Counted from the stretch's first letter, positions 12,230-24,179 are shown. The stretch is DNA of 64,000 bases from Halichoerus grypus (GCF_964656455.1 NC_135720.1:101258696-101322695); one strand, 5' to 3'. Numbers and translations are program-made. The notes: a model not told the origin generated them from the letters alone.

Positions 12230-12540
12230 GAGCCCTGTGATAATCATGGTTGTCTCCTGCTTTAAGACTCAGAGAATGTATTACCTCTTATAGAAGGTCT
12301 TCCCACACTGTTAAAATATGATTTGGAGGCCACTGTCCTCTTCTAATAATACCTAAATTTAGTCTTCACAGACAATTACAAATCCTCATTACTTATCTGT
12401 CTTCTTCCTCTTAGACTATATTTTCTTGATGGCATGGTTCTAGAATGTATGCATATTTACATTCTTACCATATGGAGAATTACCTGGCATAAAGGAGAAA
12501 ATCAATAAACACTGATTGAATACTACTGAATTAAATTGAA
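12230..12540 (+). repeat. L2 relic
   Basis: L2-like order: a GACTCAGAGAATGTATTACC stretch with AAGGTCTTCCCACAC (around 12270-12310), a middle with CTTCCTCTTAGACTATATTTTCTTGATGGCATGG broken here by drift, and a CAATAAACACTGATTGAAT end near 12503-12522. Diverged. Confidence 0.55.
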
Positions 12541-13214
12541 TTCCCTTGGTAAACCATGGACTTAGGAGGTTAATGTGATTGTGCAACCTATTATATTCCT
12601 GATTCCTGCCAATTGATTTTGCCACATGACTGCAACAGAAAATTCTTAGAGAACGAAGACTGACTCATTGCAAAGTCAGTTAAGAGCAATAAGAAAATTA
12701 TTTGCTAGAACACGTAACATATGATGAAAAGAAAAACAAAAAGCATTCCACAGAGAAATATAAATATATGGCTGACTAGGAATTTAGCCAACGCTAAGAA
12801 AAATATGAGTCCTTTTTCTTTCAGTGTGTGTGGGGCAATAGAATATAACCTCCAGGCAAAGATTTCCCAGGGCAGGAAGAAAAATGAGAAGAAATCATGA
12901 ATATGATAGAACACATAATTAAAATATTAGAACGTTTGCAATTTGGCAAGAATTCAAGGTCTGACATGCTTCATCAGTTTTGGGGATTTGCCCCTTGACA
13001 AATACAGTTGGAAATTCTCTGAAATCACAAAGGCCTGAGAAGTTAGGGTAAGACACACTAAAGGGAAACTGAACAAATAGTTGGGATTTGCCCTTTTATC
13101 TGTTTTCCCTCTAGTGCTGGGAACAGAATATGGGGGTAAATTTACAAAAGGAAACTAATTATATCTACTGTGTACTATGACCACTTTTTATTTTGAAGAC
13201 AAAGCATGTAGATT
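12541..13214. other. Unique sequence, no gene recognised
   Basis: No coding signal or named repeat seen. Confidence 0.45.
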
Positions 13215-13385
13215 TATATTATATAGCTTAGTGCAATGGAAAAAAATCAAAAAGACCCTAAGTCTAGGGCAATAAGCTCTAGACCTGGCTTTCCAGCAAC
13301 TACCTCCATACTATTTGGAAATACTTTCAACTCTCTGTGTTCTGACTTCCTTATTTGAAAGAAAAAAATGATAGTTTATGTGAAC
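13215..13385 (-). repeat. Probable MIR relic, minus strand
   Basis: GGCTTTCCAGCAACTACC, then TTTCAACTCTCTGTGTTC and CTTATTTGAAAG echo the minus-strand MIR theme of 'aacctctctgagcctcagtttcctcatctgtaaaatg'. Diverged. Confidence 0.4.
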
Positions 13386-13711
13386 TATCCAATTTTGTAC
13401 AAGCAGAAAGGGTTATACACAATAAGGAAGTTCTCAAAAAGGGTCATATTTTGTTGAATTGGTACAGAAGCAGTGGGGCCAAAATCTATCCAAGAAACAT
13501 GCATGTAAGAAATATACCTTGATTTCTTATTTTATATCTAAGCTTATAGTATACTGATAAAATCTAGTTTTAAATGCATGCCTACAATCATTGGATGAGA
13601 ACTGGTTTTAAGCCCTCAGCTAAATAATCAGTCTCTTCTACCCTATCCTTAGGTTGTATGAGAACTCTAACATCAGCTTTAATTTTTTTTAAATGATTAA
13701 TCTACATTAAT

Positions 13712-13845
13712 TGCAGTGCTTCCATGGTGTGTTCCTGGGCCCATCTGCATCAAAAATGCAGCCCTCTAGATCCCAACCCACACTTAACTGAGTAAATCTC
13801 TGAGTGCAGGTCCAAGAATCACTATATTTTAGCTACGTTCTATGG
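13712..13845 (+). repeat. hAT-Charlie relic, MER5A-like
   Basis: It resembles MER5A with losses: GCAGTGCTTCCATGGTGTG, CATCTGCATCAAAAATGCA, TAACTGAGTAAATCTCTG and AAGAATCACTATATTTTAGC. This is a short non-autonomous DNA transposon of placental mammals. Confidence 0.5.
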
Positions 13846-14344
13846 ATTTCTTTCCATGCTAAAATTTTGGTTCTGCATGTACATGTATTATTTTTTATCA
13901 TAAGAAATCATTGTTTTTGAAGTCCACTCAACTTGAGAAAGCTTCAATAGATATTTAGGAAGAAGATAATAATTTACTCTAGAACAGAATATGGAAGATT
14001 GTAGTCTCATGTCTCAAAAGTCATACCAAGGGCTTTCCTTAAAAACTTGAACTTAGGTTTGGTTGGAAGAGTGTCTGAGAAGGTTGTGAGACACTTGCTC
14101 AATTTCATGTCTGTGGCTAATGCTCCCAATCTGATGTAACTCCAATAAAAAATAAAAAGAGACAATGGCTGAAAAATATTTTTAAGATAAAATATTATAG
14201 GCAGAATTCATTAATTCATATTTTCAAATCTTTCAAAAAATTTTTTTCATGGCCATAAACTGCACTGAAAAACTCACTCATGATAGTGACGGTCAATAAT
14301 AAAAACTGATTTGAAGTTTGTTGCTATGTCAAGGCCATGGCTGT
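13846..14344. other. Unique sequence, no gene recognised
   Basis: AT-rich. Nothing recognised. Confidence 0.45.
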
Positions 14345-14445
14345 GAGTGAAGATTCATAGCTTCTGGCCCCAGGTGTCTCACTTAACCCTCCTGGATCTC
14401 AAGTTTCCTGCGTTGTAAAATGAATATCCTGAGCTCAACGATCTC
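14345..14445 (-). repeat. MIR relic, minus strand
   Basis: GTGTCTCACTTAACCCTCC, then CTCAAGTTTCCTGCGTTGTA and AAATGAATATCCTGAG match the minus-strand MIR core. Confidence 0.6.
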
Positions 14446-16395
14446 AGTTTAATTACAATATTTTTGCTTTTACTCTTTATCTTCTTCATCCAGTTTCTCC
14501 TTAAACAATCATTTGAGAAATATTAGATGAGTCAGAGGAATGTAAGCAACCATGAAAACACAAACACATTAATAAAGTACAAATTGGATGCAGACTTTAC
14601 ATCCTTTCAAAGTTGCCTTTTCAGAAGTACAAAATAGCTATTGATTACAGAAGCAAAATGAGTAAATTTACATGGAAGAAGCCTGGCAGGCATCTCCTTA
14701 ATGAAGTAATCAAAGTGAACATCGGCAATAATGGGACATACTGAAATGTGTGTGGCTGAGAGAGGCAAGGAAGGGAGCACAGCATCAATCCTCTAACAGA
14801 CCTGCCAAAGAAGTATATTTTAAATCTAATAATGAGGAAACATCAAACAAACAAAATCAAGGGGCATTCTACAAAATTGTTGGCCTGTAATTTTCAAAAG
14901 TATCGAGATCAATAAGGGCACAGAAAGACTGGAGCATTGCTTCAGACTAAAAAACACTAAATGCAAAGTGCGATCGTAATCTCATCTTTTCCATAAAAGA
15001 TATTATTGAGACAGTGCATGAAACTTCAGTGGATCTGAAAATTAGGTGGTAGTAATTCATTATATATTTAAAAAAAACCCAGCTGACACCAAGTGAAACA
15101 AAGTCAAATCCCTCTCCAAATAAATATTAAAATCTAATTCATTCATAAAAGTATTTTCTGACTATGCATGTTTCTTAAAAAAATTATTCGATTAATATAA
15201 TTTATTTTACCCTTACTTAATCCTGAATTATATCAATGTTATCATGTCTTGGCACAGTGTCTGGAGCATTGGTTGGGTATAACTATTTTTGTATTGGTAA
15301 ATGTAAAAAGACTTTGACTGAGTTAGAATAACAACTGAGGACAATCAGTGTTAGGTAATCACCTATCCTAAAGACCATCCATGCAGGACTTATTAACAGG
15401 TGACCCCAAACCATTTCATAGTACTGTAGTCAATGCACCCAATGTAGTCTGTGTAGGAAATGTGAAGGCTTTGAAGAAACATTTAGTGAGAAGAAAATTC
15501 CTACAAAAATTGTTCTGAGTGTTGGTTCATGTAGGGAGCTTCAGTGTAAAGGATAAGCTTTAAACTGAAGAAAGGGTAAAATTTTATTTATTTGGGCTTA
15601 GATTGTTAATAACTTAAAATGGCACCATATTTAAATAATAATGGTGGGAAAACCTACGATTCCCACTTGAGATAGCCAGAGGCAATGAAGTCAGATCTTT
15701 TCATAATTGAAAAACTGTAATGTAAGGGGAGATAAAATTTAATTCCTACTTTCATCTCACTCAATCAACCTAGAATAATGAACTGGTTACACTAACTAAT
15801 CAGTTAAAGCACCTGCTATTTGTATGACATTGTTGCATACCTTATATAGGACCTGATGCTGAGCCCAGAGAAATAATGCTAACATATCATTTTCTGATTT
15901 TAGAAGAACCTGCTGTGTTTTACTATGACTCCTAAATCTGTTTGGCTAGTTTATTCATCCTTAAAATAAATGATTTATTCAATATTTCTCCATGTTTATA
16001 GCTTTTTACTTCATGAAATATTATTTATAAGGACAGAGATATAAGGCAGAATGATGGCACATTTGAACCTTGAAGTTGTTGTAGGGACACAAATCACAAC
16101 CTCATCTTAATGAAATAGAATTCAGAGACAGTGTTCTTTACCCAAAAGCAAAGTCTTCCTGAGGTCCACCATGCTGAGAAAATGTGTGCTTGAATAATTT
16201 TAACCTTTATGAGAAAAAACTGGAGAACCGTGTTTATGGGTAAACCTAGGAAAGCCTTTATGTCATTCACATGCATGAAAATAAAAATAAAGAGACTATC
16301 AATCATAATTAAAATCTTACATTAATACTAATAATTACAATTAACTTTCAGTAAATACAATTAATTTCCTTGGTTCCTAGGAAAATCTTAGGCTT
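14446..16395. other. Unique sequence, no gene recognised
   Basis: Nearly 2 kb of AT-rich DNA without a coding frame over about 70 codons. A weak L2-end-like stretch lies near 15245-15300 (CTTGGCACAGTGTCTGGAGC). Nothing else is recognised. Confidence 0.5.
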
Positions 16396-16405
16396 TTGTT
16401 TAGGC

Positions 16406-16597
16406 TTTTTTTTTTTTAAGATTTTATTTATTTATTTGAGAGAGAGAGAGAGAGAGCACATGAGAGGGGGGAGGGTCAGAGGGAGAAGCAGACTCCCCGC
16501 CGAGCAGGGAGCCCGATGCGGGACTCGATCCTGGGACTCCAGGATCATGACCTGAGCCGAAGGCAGTCACTTAACCAACTGAGCCACCCAGGCGCCC
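16406..16597 (-). mobile_element. CAN-SINE (young arctoid-type), minus strand
   Basis: Complete: T run at left, AGATTTTATTTATTTATTTG, and the head GGGCGCCTGGGTGGCTCAG in reverse at the right end. TSD TTGTTTAGGC/TTGCTTAGGC (one mismatch) at 16396-16405 and 16598-16607. Confidence 0.93.
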
Positions 16598-16642
16598 TTG
16601 CTTAGGCATTTTTAATGAAAATGTCTTTTTGAAAAAGTTTTT

Positions 16643-17066
16643 AAAGATTTATTTATTTAGGGGCGCCTGGGTGGCTCAGTTGGTTACGCGACTGCCTTCG
16701 GCTCAGGTCATGATCCTGGAGTCCTGGGATCGAGTCCCACATCGGGCTCCCTGCTCAGCGGGGAGTCTGCTTCTCCCTCTCACCCTCCTCCCTCTCGTGC
16801 TCTCTGTCTCTCATTCTCTCTCTCAAATAAATAAATAAAATCTTTAAAAAAAAAAAAAAAAAAAAAGATTTATTTATTTATTTGAGAGAGAGAGAGCAGA
16901 GGGAGGGGCAAAGGGAGGGGACAGAAGGAGGGGGAGAGAAATCTTCAAGCAGACTCTCTGTTGAGCACAGAGCCTGACCTGGGGCTCGATCCCAGGACCC
17001 TGAGATCACGACCTGAGCCGAAATTAAGAGTTGGACGCTTAACTGACTGAGCCACCCAGGTGCCCC
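16643..17066 (-). mobile_element. Older CAN-SINE, minus strand, split by a younger SINE
   Basis: Left part is the tail (AAAGATTTATTTATTTA at 16643-16659). The rest is at 16864-17066, with the head at 17040-17066 and the older-type body GAAATTAAGAGTTGGACGC. Flanks TTTGAAAAAGTTTTT and TTTGAAAAATTTTT fit a slightly mutated TSD. Confidence 0.9.
16660..16863 (+). mobile_element. CAN-SINE (young arctoid-type) nested in the tail of an older SINE
   Basis: Complete SINE with a long A tail, inserted in the A-rich tail of the minus-strand SINE. The 17-bp TSD AAAGATTTATTTATTTA at 16643-16659 and 16864-16880 is perfect. Confidence 0.95.
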
Positions 17067-17364
17067 ACCTTTGAAAAATTTTTGATACCACCTTAAGGTT
17101 CCCATTGTGACCTCAGAGATGTAAGCAATCTATGCACTTAACTAGATAAAACACTAGATCAAGTTGATTTTTCCTACTGAGTTTGTTATAGTTGTGTTTC
17201 TCAAAACATTTCTGATATTAAAAATTGCAGAGCCTGTGCTTCAACTGTAAGAACTTCTGTCCAGCAATCATGAGGATATAGCAGATCATTTTCATCTGAT
17301 ATCAATAGTCGCTCAATACCTACTGGCAACAAATGCTGGTTTTGAAATTGTAGGAGAATAAAAA

Positions 17365-17500
17365 TAATTTTTCCTCTACCCTTTTAGATTCTTGGTTGAG
17401 ATGCCCCTGTAATAAAACACAGATTAAGAGGGGAAAAATATACAGAAATTTAATAACATGCGTACCTCCTGTATATATATAAGAGATAGATACTCAGGAA
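17365..17500 (+). repeat. Unclassified repeat R1, copy 1 left part
   Basis: CCTCTACCCTTTTAGATTCT followed by AATAAAACACAGATTAAGAG matches the start of a second copy at 20535. An older L1 interrupts this copy; its right part appears to continue at 18945-19330. Family not identified. Confidence 0.55.
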
Positions 17501-17509
17501 AACTGAGTA

Positions 17510-18930
17510 TCTAAAAGCAAAGGCAAAAAGGCAAAACAAACAAGTTGGACTAAATCAAACCAAAAAGCTGCAGAGCAAGGAAAACCAACAACAAAATGAA
17601 AAGGCATTCTACTGAATGAAAGAAAATATTTATAAATCATATATCTGATAAGGGGTAAATATTCAGAATATATAAAGAACACATACAACTCAATAGCAAA
17701 AAAAAAAAAAAAAAAAGAAAAGAAAGGAAAAAAAAGAAAAAATCCAATTACAAAATGGGCAGAGGATCTGTATAGACATTTTTCCAAAGAAGACATACAG
17801 ATGACGAGCAGACACATAAAAAATACTCATCATCACTAATCATCAGAGAAATGCAAATCAAAACCACAGTGAGAGCTATCCTCTACATCTGTTAGAATGG
17901 TTATTATAAAAAAGACAAGAAGGGGCACCTGGGTGGCTCAGTTGGTTAAGCATCCCACTTTTGATTTTGGCTCAGGTCATGATCTCAGGGTCCTGGGATC
18001 AAGCCCCACATCACGCTCCATGCTGGGTGTGAAGCCTGCTTGGGATTCTCAATCTCCCTCTGCTTCTCCCCCCTCTTAAAAAAAAAAAAAAGACAAGGAA
18101 TAACTAGTATTTGTGAGGATGTGGAGAAAAGGGAATCTTTTGATGCAATTGTAAATTGGTGCACCCACTGTAGAAACCAGCATGGAGAATACTTAAAAAT
18201 TTAAAAATAAAACTAGGATATGTTCAAGCAATTCTACTTCTGGGTATTTATGCAAAGGATATGAAAACTATTTTAAAAAGATATATACACCCCTATGTTT
18301 ATTGCAGCATCATTTACAATAGCTAAGATATGGAAACAACTGAAGTGTGCATTGATGGATAAATGGATAAAGAAGATAGGATATATATCTACAATGGACA
18401 CTACTCAGCCATAAAAATTAATGAAATCTTGACATTCACAACAATATGTATAGACCTTGAAAGTATTATGCTAAGTGAAATAGACAGAGAAAGATAAATA
18501 CCATATGATTTTATTTATATGTTGAAGCTAAAAAAAAAAAATGAACAAAACAAAACTTATAGATACAGGAAACAGAATTGTGGTGGCCAGATGAGAGGGA
18601 TGGTTGGAAATAGGCAAAATGGGTGAGGGGGGTCAAAGGTACAAATTTCTGATTATAAAATAAATAAGTCATAGGGATGTAATTAATGTATGCCATGGTT
18701 ACTATAATAATAATATTGTAGTGTATTATTTGAAAGTTGCCAAAAAAGTAAATCTTAAAAAGTTCTCATCACAAGAAAAAATTGTAACTTTGTATGGTGA
18801 CTAATGGTAACTAGACTTATCGTGGTGACCATTTTGTACCATATACAAATATCAATCATTATTTTGTACACTAGAAACTAATATAATGTTATATGTCAAC
18901 TATGCATCAAAAACAAAACAAAACAAAAAA
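17510..18930 (+). mobile_element. Old L1 3' portion (ORF2 C-terminus and 3'UTR)
   Basis: 5'-truncated L1. It starts in the ORF2 C-terminal region (GAAAAGGCATTCTACTGAAT near 17597) and runs through CAATTCTACTTCTGGGTATT (18230) and TTCACAACAATATG (18435) to a 3'UTR ending in an AAACAAAACAAAAC tail. The coding part is badly decayed and carries an A/G-rich run at 17698-17745. ACTGAGTA at 17502-17509 and just after the tail (about 18932) may be the TSD. A SINE sits at 17922-18085. Confidence 0.85.
17922..18085 (+). mobile_element. CAN-SINE inside the old L1
   Basis: Head GGGGCACCTGGGTGGCTCAG, older-type body with CATCCCACTTTTGATTTTGG, short CT tract, A tail. TSD AAAAAAGACAAG is at about 17908-17919 and 18086-18097. 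Confidence 0.92.
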
Positions 18931-18944
18931 TACTGAGTAACTCT

Positions 18945-19330
18945 CTGAAATGGCCTAAGCCACCAGCTTAGATACCATCTTCAACTAAGGCAAAAGAAAG
19001 ATATTGGAGAAAGGATGCAGTTATGGAAGGTTACTAGGAAAAGCACAGTGAATAACGGTACGGTTATTATGCAGATTTAAGTCCTGCCTTCTCCACTGAT
19101 AAGAGTTTCTAGAGATTTGGTCATCCTCCTCATCTTGGTACTGAGAGGGAGACACTCTTACAAATGGAGATTTTTCCTTATAAATGTAAATGTCTTTTAC
19201 AAATGGGTAATTTTTACTAGGTTTTCAGAACTTTTCCTATATCTGCTATCTCTTTAAAATAATTCTTATGCCAAAGAGTTATATTTTGGGGTGACAAATT
19301 CTGTACCCCTTCACAATTATAAAGCTAGCT
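18945..19330 (+). repeat. Unclassified repeat R1, copy 1 right part (tentative)
   Basis: It lies directly after the old L1 and ends with GGGGTGACAAATTCTGTACC. Parts (TTTTTACTAGGTTTTCAG, TTCTTATGCCAAAGAG) align with the right part of the 20535-20960 copy, so I read it as the continuation of 17365-17500. Confidence 0.4.
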
Positions 19331-19959
19331 TTCTTTTGTTACAGTTTCCTTTTATCTCAAAATGACACACTGGGAAAATCTGACTCCTAATCTCTCATTT
19401 TCTTTACTTCTACTTTTAAGTCTACAACACTCAATTCCACCTTTTTTATAACTATGTCTAACAAGATTGTTATAGGCCTAAATCAAAATATCAGTCTTGA
19501 GGAATAAGCATATAAAAAAATGAATTCTTGTATCCCACATTAGAGAAGGACTTATTTTATTTCTGAAGAATCCTATCACCAAACAAAAGTCCTAACCTAA
19601 ATACTTCTTCTATGAAGTTTCAAGCATGAATGTCCCAAGGTGCACTGAATAACAAATGGTGCATTACATATTCCTCCAGAGGGGAAGAATTTAAATTCTT
19701 TTTCAGTAAATCTACAGTGCATTTTTTACATGGACTAATATTAATTCAGGTTGTTTCTCTTCTGCAGGTTGGAGAAAGAGATTAAATATAATTTTAACAA
19801 CATACTTATAGCTGAATACACCTACTTTTGAAATACTGGAGATAAGAACTGCTCTTTGCCTATAAAATATTAACATTTTTTAAAGAAGATAAATAAATAT
19901 TAATAGAAAATACATTCTAATAGCAGCAGCCATTTGTTACAAACTCTGGATTTTTCCAA
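19331..19959. other. Unique sequence, no gene recognised
   Basis: AT-rich. Nothing recognised. Confidence 0.45.
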
Positions 19960-19975
19960 AATGATGATCAAATTT

Positions 19976-20172
19976 TTTTTAATATTTTATTTATTTATTT
20001 ATTATTTATTTAAGAGAGAGAGAAATAGCAAGATAGAGAATGAGCAGGGGGAGAGGGAGAAGCAGGCTCCCTGCTGAGTAGGGAGTCCTATGTGGGGCTT
20101 GATCCCAGGGTCCTGAAATCATGTCCTGAGCCAAAGGCAGATGCTTAACTAACTGAGCCACCCAGGTGCCCC
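19976..20172 (-). mobile_element. CAN-SINE, minus strand
   Basis: T-rich tail at left, head in reverse ending at 20172. Perfect 16-bp TSD AATGATGATCAAATTT at 19960-19975 and 20173-20188. Confidence 0.95.
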
Positions 20173-20188
20173 AATGATGATCAAATTT

Positions 20189-20534
20189 ATGTCAAAACCA
20201 CTTTTGAATGTTAAACCTAAATTAAGGCACACCGTTTAAAGTCAGGTTAATATATTTGTGATATCATTTAACCAAAATGTATAAGTTAAGTTTATATGCT
20301 TTTTAAGATCAATTTCTCATATATTTGCTTAGAGGCATATTTAAAAGAACACTCTAACTCAAGCCTTATTTTTAAAAATTCTTAAATCTATCTTTTGTTC
20401 ATTTATTGAAAGCTTTGTAACTCAGTTCATTTTAAATGAAGCATGAAATATATGAGCCCAAATACTAAATGATGTTGCCTATCATTACTTTTTCTTTTAT
20501 GCTGTTGATTATATGATTAATTTGTGTTGGGGAA
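20189..20534. other. Unique sequence, no gene recognised
   Basis: AT-rich. Nothing recognised. Confidence 0.45.
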
Positions 20535-20960
20535 GAAAAAAAATTCCTTCTACCTTTTTAGATTCTTTGGCTGGTCTAATGATTAAATTAGCATAAGACA
20601 GATTAACAAGAGAAAAATCAATTTAATTACACATATATAGGAGCCCCATAAGAATATGAGACCCAAAAACAAGCTGGGCAAATGAGACTTATATGCCATC
20701 CTGAGCTAAGGAATGGAATAAGAGCCTGGGACTTCAAAAGGGAGGTGATTCAGAGGATGATCAGAAAAGCAGATGTTTGGTAATTAGATGTTTGTCAGGT
20801 CACTCAGATAAAAATATTATCTCTTGGTAGTAGCTCTCTTTCTGGGCTAAGTCCCCCATCTAAATTATTTTCTGTAGTTTAAAAGAAAGGTAAATTTTTT
20901 CTTAGGTCTGCAGGTCTTGACTGTCTTTAGCTAGAGTACACATGCCAAAAACCTGTTCCG
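20535..20960 (+). repeat. Unclassified repeat R1, copy 2
   Basis: TTCCTTCTACCTTTTTAGATTC, shortened here, begins a stretch that also occurs near 17372. It continues with ATAAGACAGATTAACAAGAG and TAGGAGCCCCATAAGAATAT. The length and lack of coding content suggest an old LTR or non-autonomous element. I could not name it. Confidence 0.5.
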
Positions 20961-21004
20961 AATTACTTCATTTTCAATCTTCTAATTGTTATCACCAATT
21001 CCTA

Positions 21005-21235
21005 TCATGATAATAATGACCAGATTTTTTTTTTTTTTAGTCTTAACCATGTACTAGGCATTTCTCTAAGTGTTTTACATGTACCAATATATTCATTCTG
21101 CAGAGAAACCTTAAGAGGTTGTTATTCAGACTATCCTTAAGGAGAAAACTGAGGCTCAAAGATATTAATAAATGCCCCAAATCTTACACAGCTACTAAGT
21201 TAAAGAGCAAGGCAGCCTTGTTTCAGATGGGTTTT
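21005..21235 (+). repeat. MIR element
   Basis: MIR order is visible: CATGTACTAGGCATTTCTCT, AAGTGTTTTACATGTACC, GAGAAAACTGAGGCTCAAAG and ACACAGCTACTAAGTTA. A T run (about 21026-21038) interrupts its 5' part. Confidence 0.8.
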
Positions 21236-21780
21236 TATCACAATCATATTGTTGATAATACCTAATCATACCTAAAATCATTATCTGACTCATATAATAT
21301 AAGCATCCTGAAAATCAAGGAAATTTATTTGAGCCTGGTGGTATTTTAAATTCTTTTTTTAAAATGTATTCCTACTGAAAATAGAACAATTTTCTATGGT
21401 TTAATAAGAGTCTTCTCTTTCCAAAATTATAATGGCCTAGAAATTGCAAAATTCTCCTGCTATGGAACATCTAACAAAATAATTCAAAATAGTCTTTCAA
21501 ACTACAAGATGAGCTTGCAGAAAATCAAGGAAATAACTCAAGTTAGGTGTAATCAGGAAGTGAGGACCACAGATTTAAGCCAGCACTGGAACTGAAAGTT
21601 AATGTGGGAGTATATGTAGATTTCACATTACCTACAGCTTCAAAAGCAAGGAGTTGAACAAATCCCATACAATAATAGCTATAACAGAAAAAGACACTCC
21701 ATAGAGACAAACAGTAACATTAATGAAGTATCATGTTTAACTTGGCTTTAGCACTAAGTGAAGTCTTTTTGTAAATAAAA
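21236..21780. other. Unique sequence, no gene recognised
   Basis: AT-rich. No named repeat seen. Confidence 0.45.
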
Positions 21781-21786
21781 CCTTCA

Positions 21787-22950
21787 TTGAGACAATGTGG
21801 TCAAGGCTGGCCTTCAAATATTTTGCAGTCTAAATCTACTATATTTATTCAGCTCAAAATACACAAGCCAAGAATTGCAATTTATATTGGACCTAGATCT
21901 TTTTTACCCAGGTACTTTGAAGAAGCAATCCAAAAATCTATGGAAAAATACATACCCAACACACAATGTCAACAAATACAGGCTCTCAATAAAAAATATG
22001 CCAAACACAAAGGAAAACAAACTACCATGAATGAGAAGAAACAGAAATAACATTACCAGACTTACAAAAGTTCAGATATTGAAAATGTTCAAAAAAGAAC
22101 ACTGAAGAGACATGCTTAGCAAATTTAGGAAGATAAGACAGAGTTCAAAATATATTAGGATAAAAAGATTACCAGAAAGTAGAAAAGGAAATTAGATATA
22201 CTTAATAAAGAATAGGGAAAAGTTATTTTAAAAATCAATATAATTAAAATTAACAATTTAATGAGGTATTAAGTAGCAGTTTAACAGCTAAAGAGAATCA
22301 GTGAATGGGAGAAAGATGAGAAGAAAGTACACAAAATGCAGCACAGAAATAAAGAAATAAAACATATGAAGGAAAATGTTAGAGACATGGAGAATAAAGT
22401 GAGAAGATCCAAAATAATTTTTAAATAGATACCAGGAAGAAATAATAAAACAATTACATAGAAGTAATAGTTAAAGAGATAACACCTGGTAACTTCCTAG
22501 TATTAAGTGATGAATAATAACATTTGGAAGGCAAAGAATTCCAAACAATATAAATTAAAATAATTCTCATCTAAACAAATCATGGTGAAATTGCAAAGTA
22601 CAAAAGATCTTAACAGCAGCTGCAAAAAAAATAATAATAACAAAAGCATGATTAGAATGACAAATTCTCAAGAGAAATAATAGCAACAAGTAAAAAGCAA
22701 AACATATCTTCAAAATTCAGAGAGGAAATAAGTGTCCAATCATATTGGTCACTCAGAATATCTATTTTCAAGAATGAAAACAAAGACATTTTCAAACAAA
22801 ACTTTAATTCAAAAACTTCTAAACGACCTAACAGAAGAAGAAGAAAAAAAATATATTCCAGAAAGAATATCTGAAATGCAAGTGAGACTGGTGAGCAAAA
22901 AGAATAATCATGCATGTACATCTAAAGATAAATTAGTGGTGTAAAATATA
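21787..22950 (+). pseudogene. Ancient L1 or HAL1 ORF1 relic
   Basis: Purine-rich, coding-like but heavily broken sequence. The 3' part follows old L1 ORF1: GGTGAAATTGCAAAGTACAA (around 22585), a GCAGCTGCAAAAA stretch, then TTCAAGAATGAAAACAAAGA (about 22770) with CATTTTCAAACAAAAC and a run of Glu codons. These match the 'FKNE..KTF' end of the ORF1 C-terminal domain. The 5' part (87- and 70-codon frames) is Lys/Gln/Asn-rich and fits the spacer or coiled-coil region. No ORF2 follows directly, so it is either truncated or a HAL1, an element with ORF1 only. Confidence 0.6.
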
Positions 22951-23004
22951 ATAATAATTGGTTTGGGCTTATAACAAAGCTGAGTTAAAATAGCAGACAA
23001 TAGT

Positions 23005-23160
23005 TGCCTGTAGTGCCCCAAGTACCCAGGCTCCTGAATGTCATTCCCTCTATTACCTAAAACATTTCCTTCCTCCTCTCTCAGTGATTCTAGCTCTAGT
23101 TTTCTGCCTGCCAATGTGTTTATTTCAGCCTCAGAAAGGAAAGGGAATACTGAGAGCTAA
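23005..23160 (+). repeat. Unclassified repeat R2, copy 1
   Basis: GCTCCTGAATGTCATTCCC, then TTCCTTCCTCCTCTCTCAGTG and CTAGCTCTAGTTTTCTGCC (split here) have close parallels at 24185-24310, same strand. Family unknown. Confidence 0.45.
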
Positions 23161-24179
23161 AGTCATCCTATCTCTTTATATTACTCCAGTGGTTAACAAA
23201 GAGATTAACTTTATTAAATATTCATTTGAATGTTGATAGTAACTACAATCTTTTGAATAGAAATCCTCATATAGAGTGGAGAGAAAAATGCAATAATAAC
23301 CTCAAGCAATTTAGAAAAAAATGTCATGCAATCAAAAAAAAAAAAAAAGGAATCATTCTGAGGGGAGAGAGGAATAAATCATGACAAATAGTACACAATG
23401 AAAATATAAAATTTAAATAAATGTGTATCATTTCAATAAATGTGCCAGATAATACAAAATAACTATGCCTTTAACAAGACCTTTTCTCCCTCCTTCAGTC
23501 TCTTGTCTGCTCTCTATCTCTCTTTCTTTTACACACACACACACACACACATTATGGCTAATGAGATGTAAGGAGAGCTTTGTAAGAGCCCTTGAAGGAA
23601 AAAGATGGACTTTTTCATTCATTTCTTCTTCTCCCTGGCTGAAACGAGAATAGGATAGCTAGAGCTGAAGTAGCTAGCTCTTTTGAGCTATGAGATGGAA
23701 ACAATATGTTGAGGCTGACTGAGCAACAAGATAGAAGGCAAATGGTTTCCTCACATGGGGCCCCATACCAGCTCTGAGTTGCCTCCCTTCAGATTTTGTT
23801 TTTACAGTTGTGACCTATCCTTGGGAATGAGGCCTGCATTGTCCTGGGAAGTGAACTCAAGGCCATTTGGACAAGGAATACCACAGTCCCAAAGACCTGG
23901 AACATAGTCTAGAAAGGGGGAGGGTCCTAGATAGACACATCCCCTTGACTAGAAGAAAAATACTGCTAAAGGAAAGCCAGAGGTGACCATCTAAAGAATG
24001 AAGTCTCAAGGCAAAAACTATGGTACTTGGGCCTAAAGGGGGCAGAAAGCCCCATATAGTTGTAATGAGCTATAAATAAAATAATGTAGTGAAAGTATGT
24101 AGCTCAATACCCAATATAGAGGAAACACTCCAGGCTGATGACAATTGGGTGCCAGACATTGTACTGAGTACAGAGCCAA
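23161..24179. other. Unique sequence with a (CA)n microsatellite
   Basis: Contains an A run at 23334-23348 and a dinucleotide (AC)n run at 23531-23551. The rest, including 23700-24100, is of average composition with no recognised gene. It lies between the two R2 copies. Confidence 0.5.
23531..23551 (+). repeat. (AC)n microsatellite
   Basis: About ten AC units within a CT-rich stretch. Confidence 0.95.

Noticed and set aside
17494..17817. 107-codon minus-strand frame rich in Phe
   Set aside because: Reverse shadow of the old L1 ORF2 relic and its A run.
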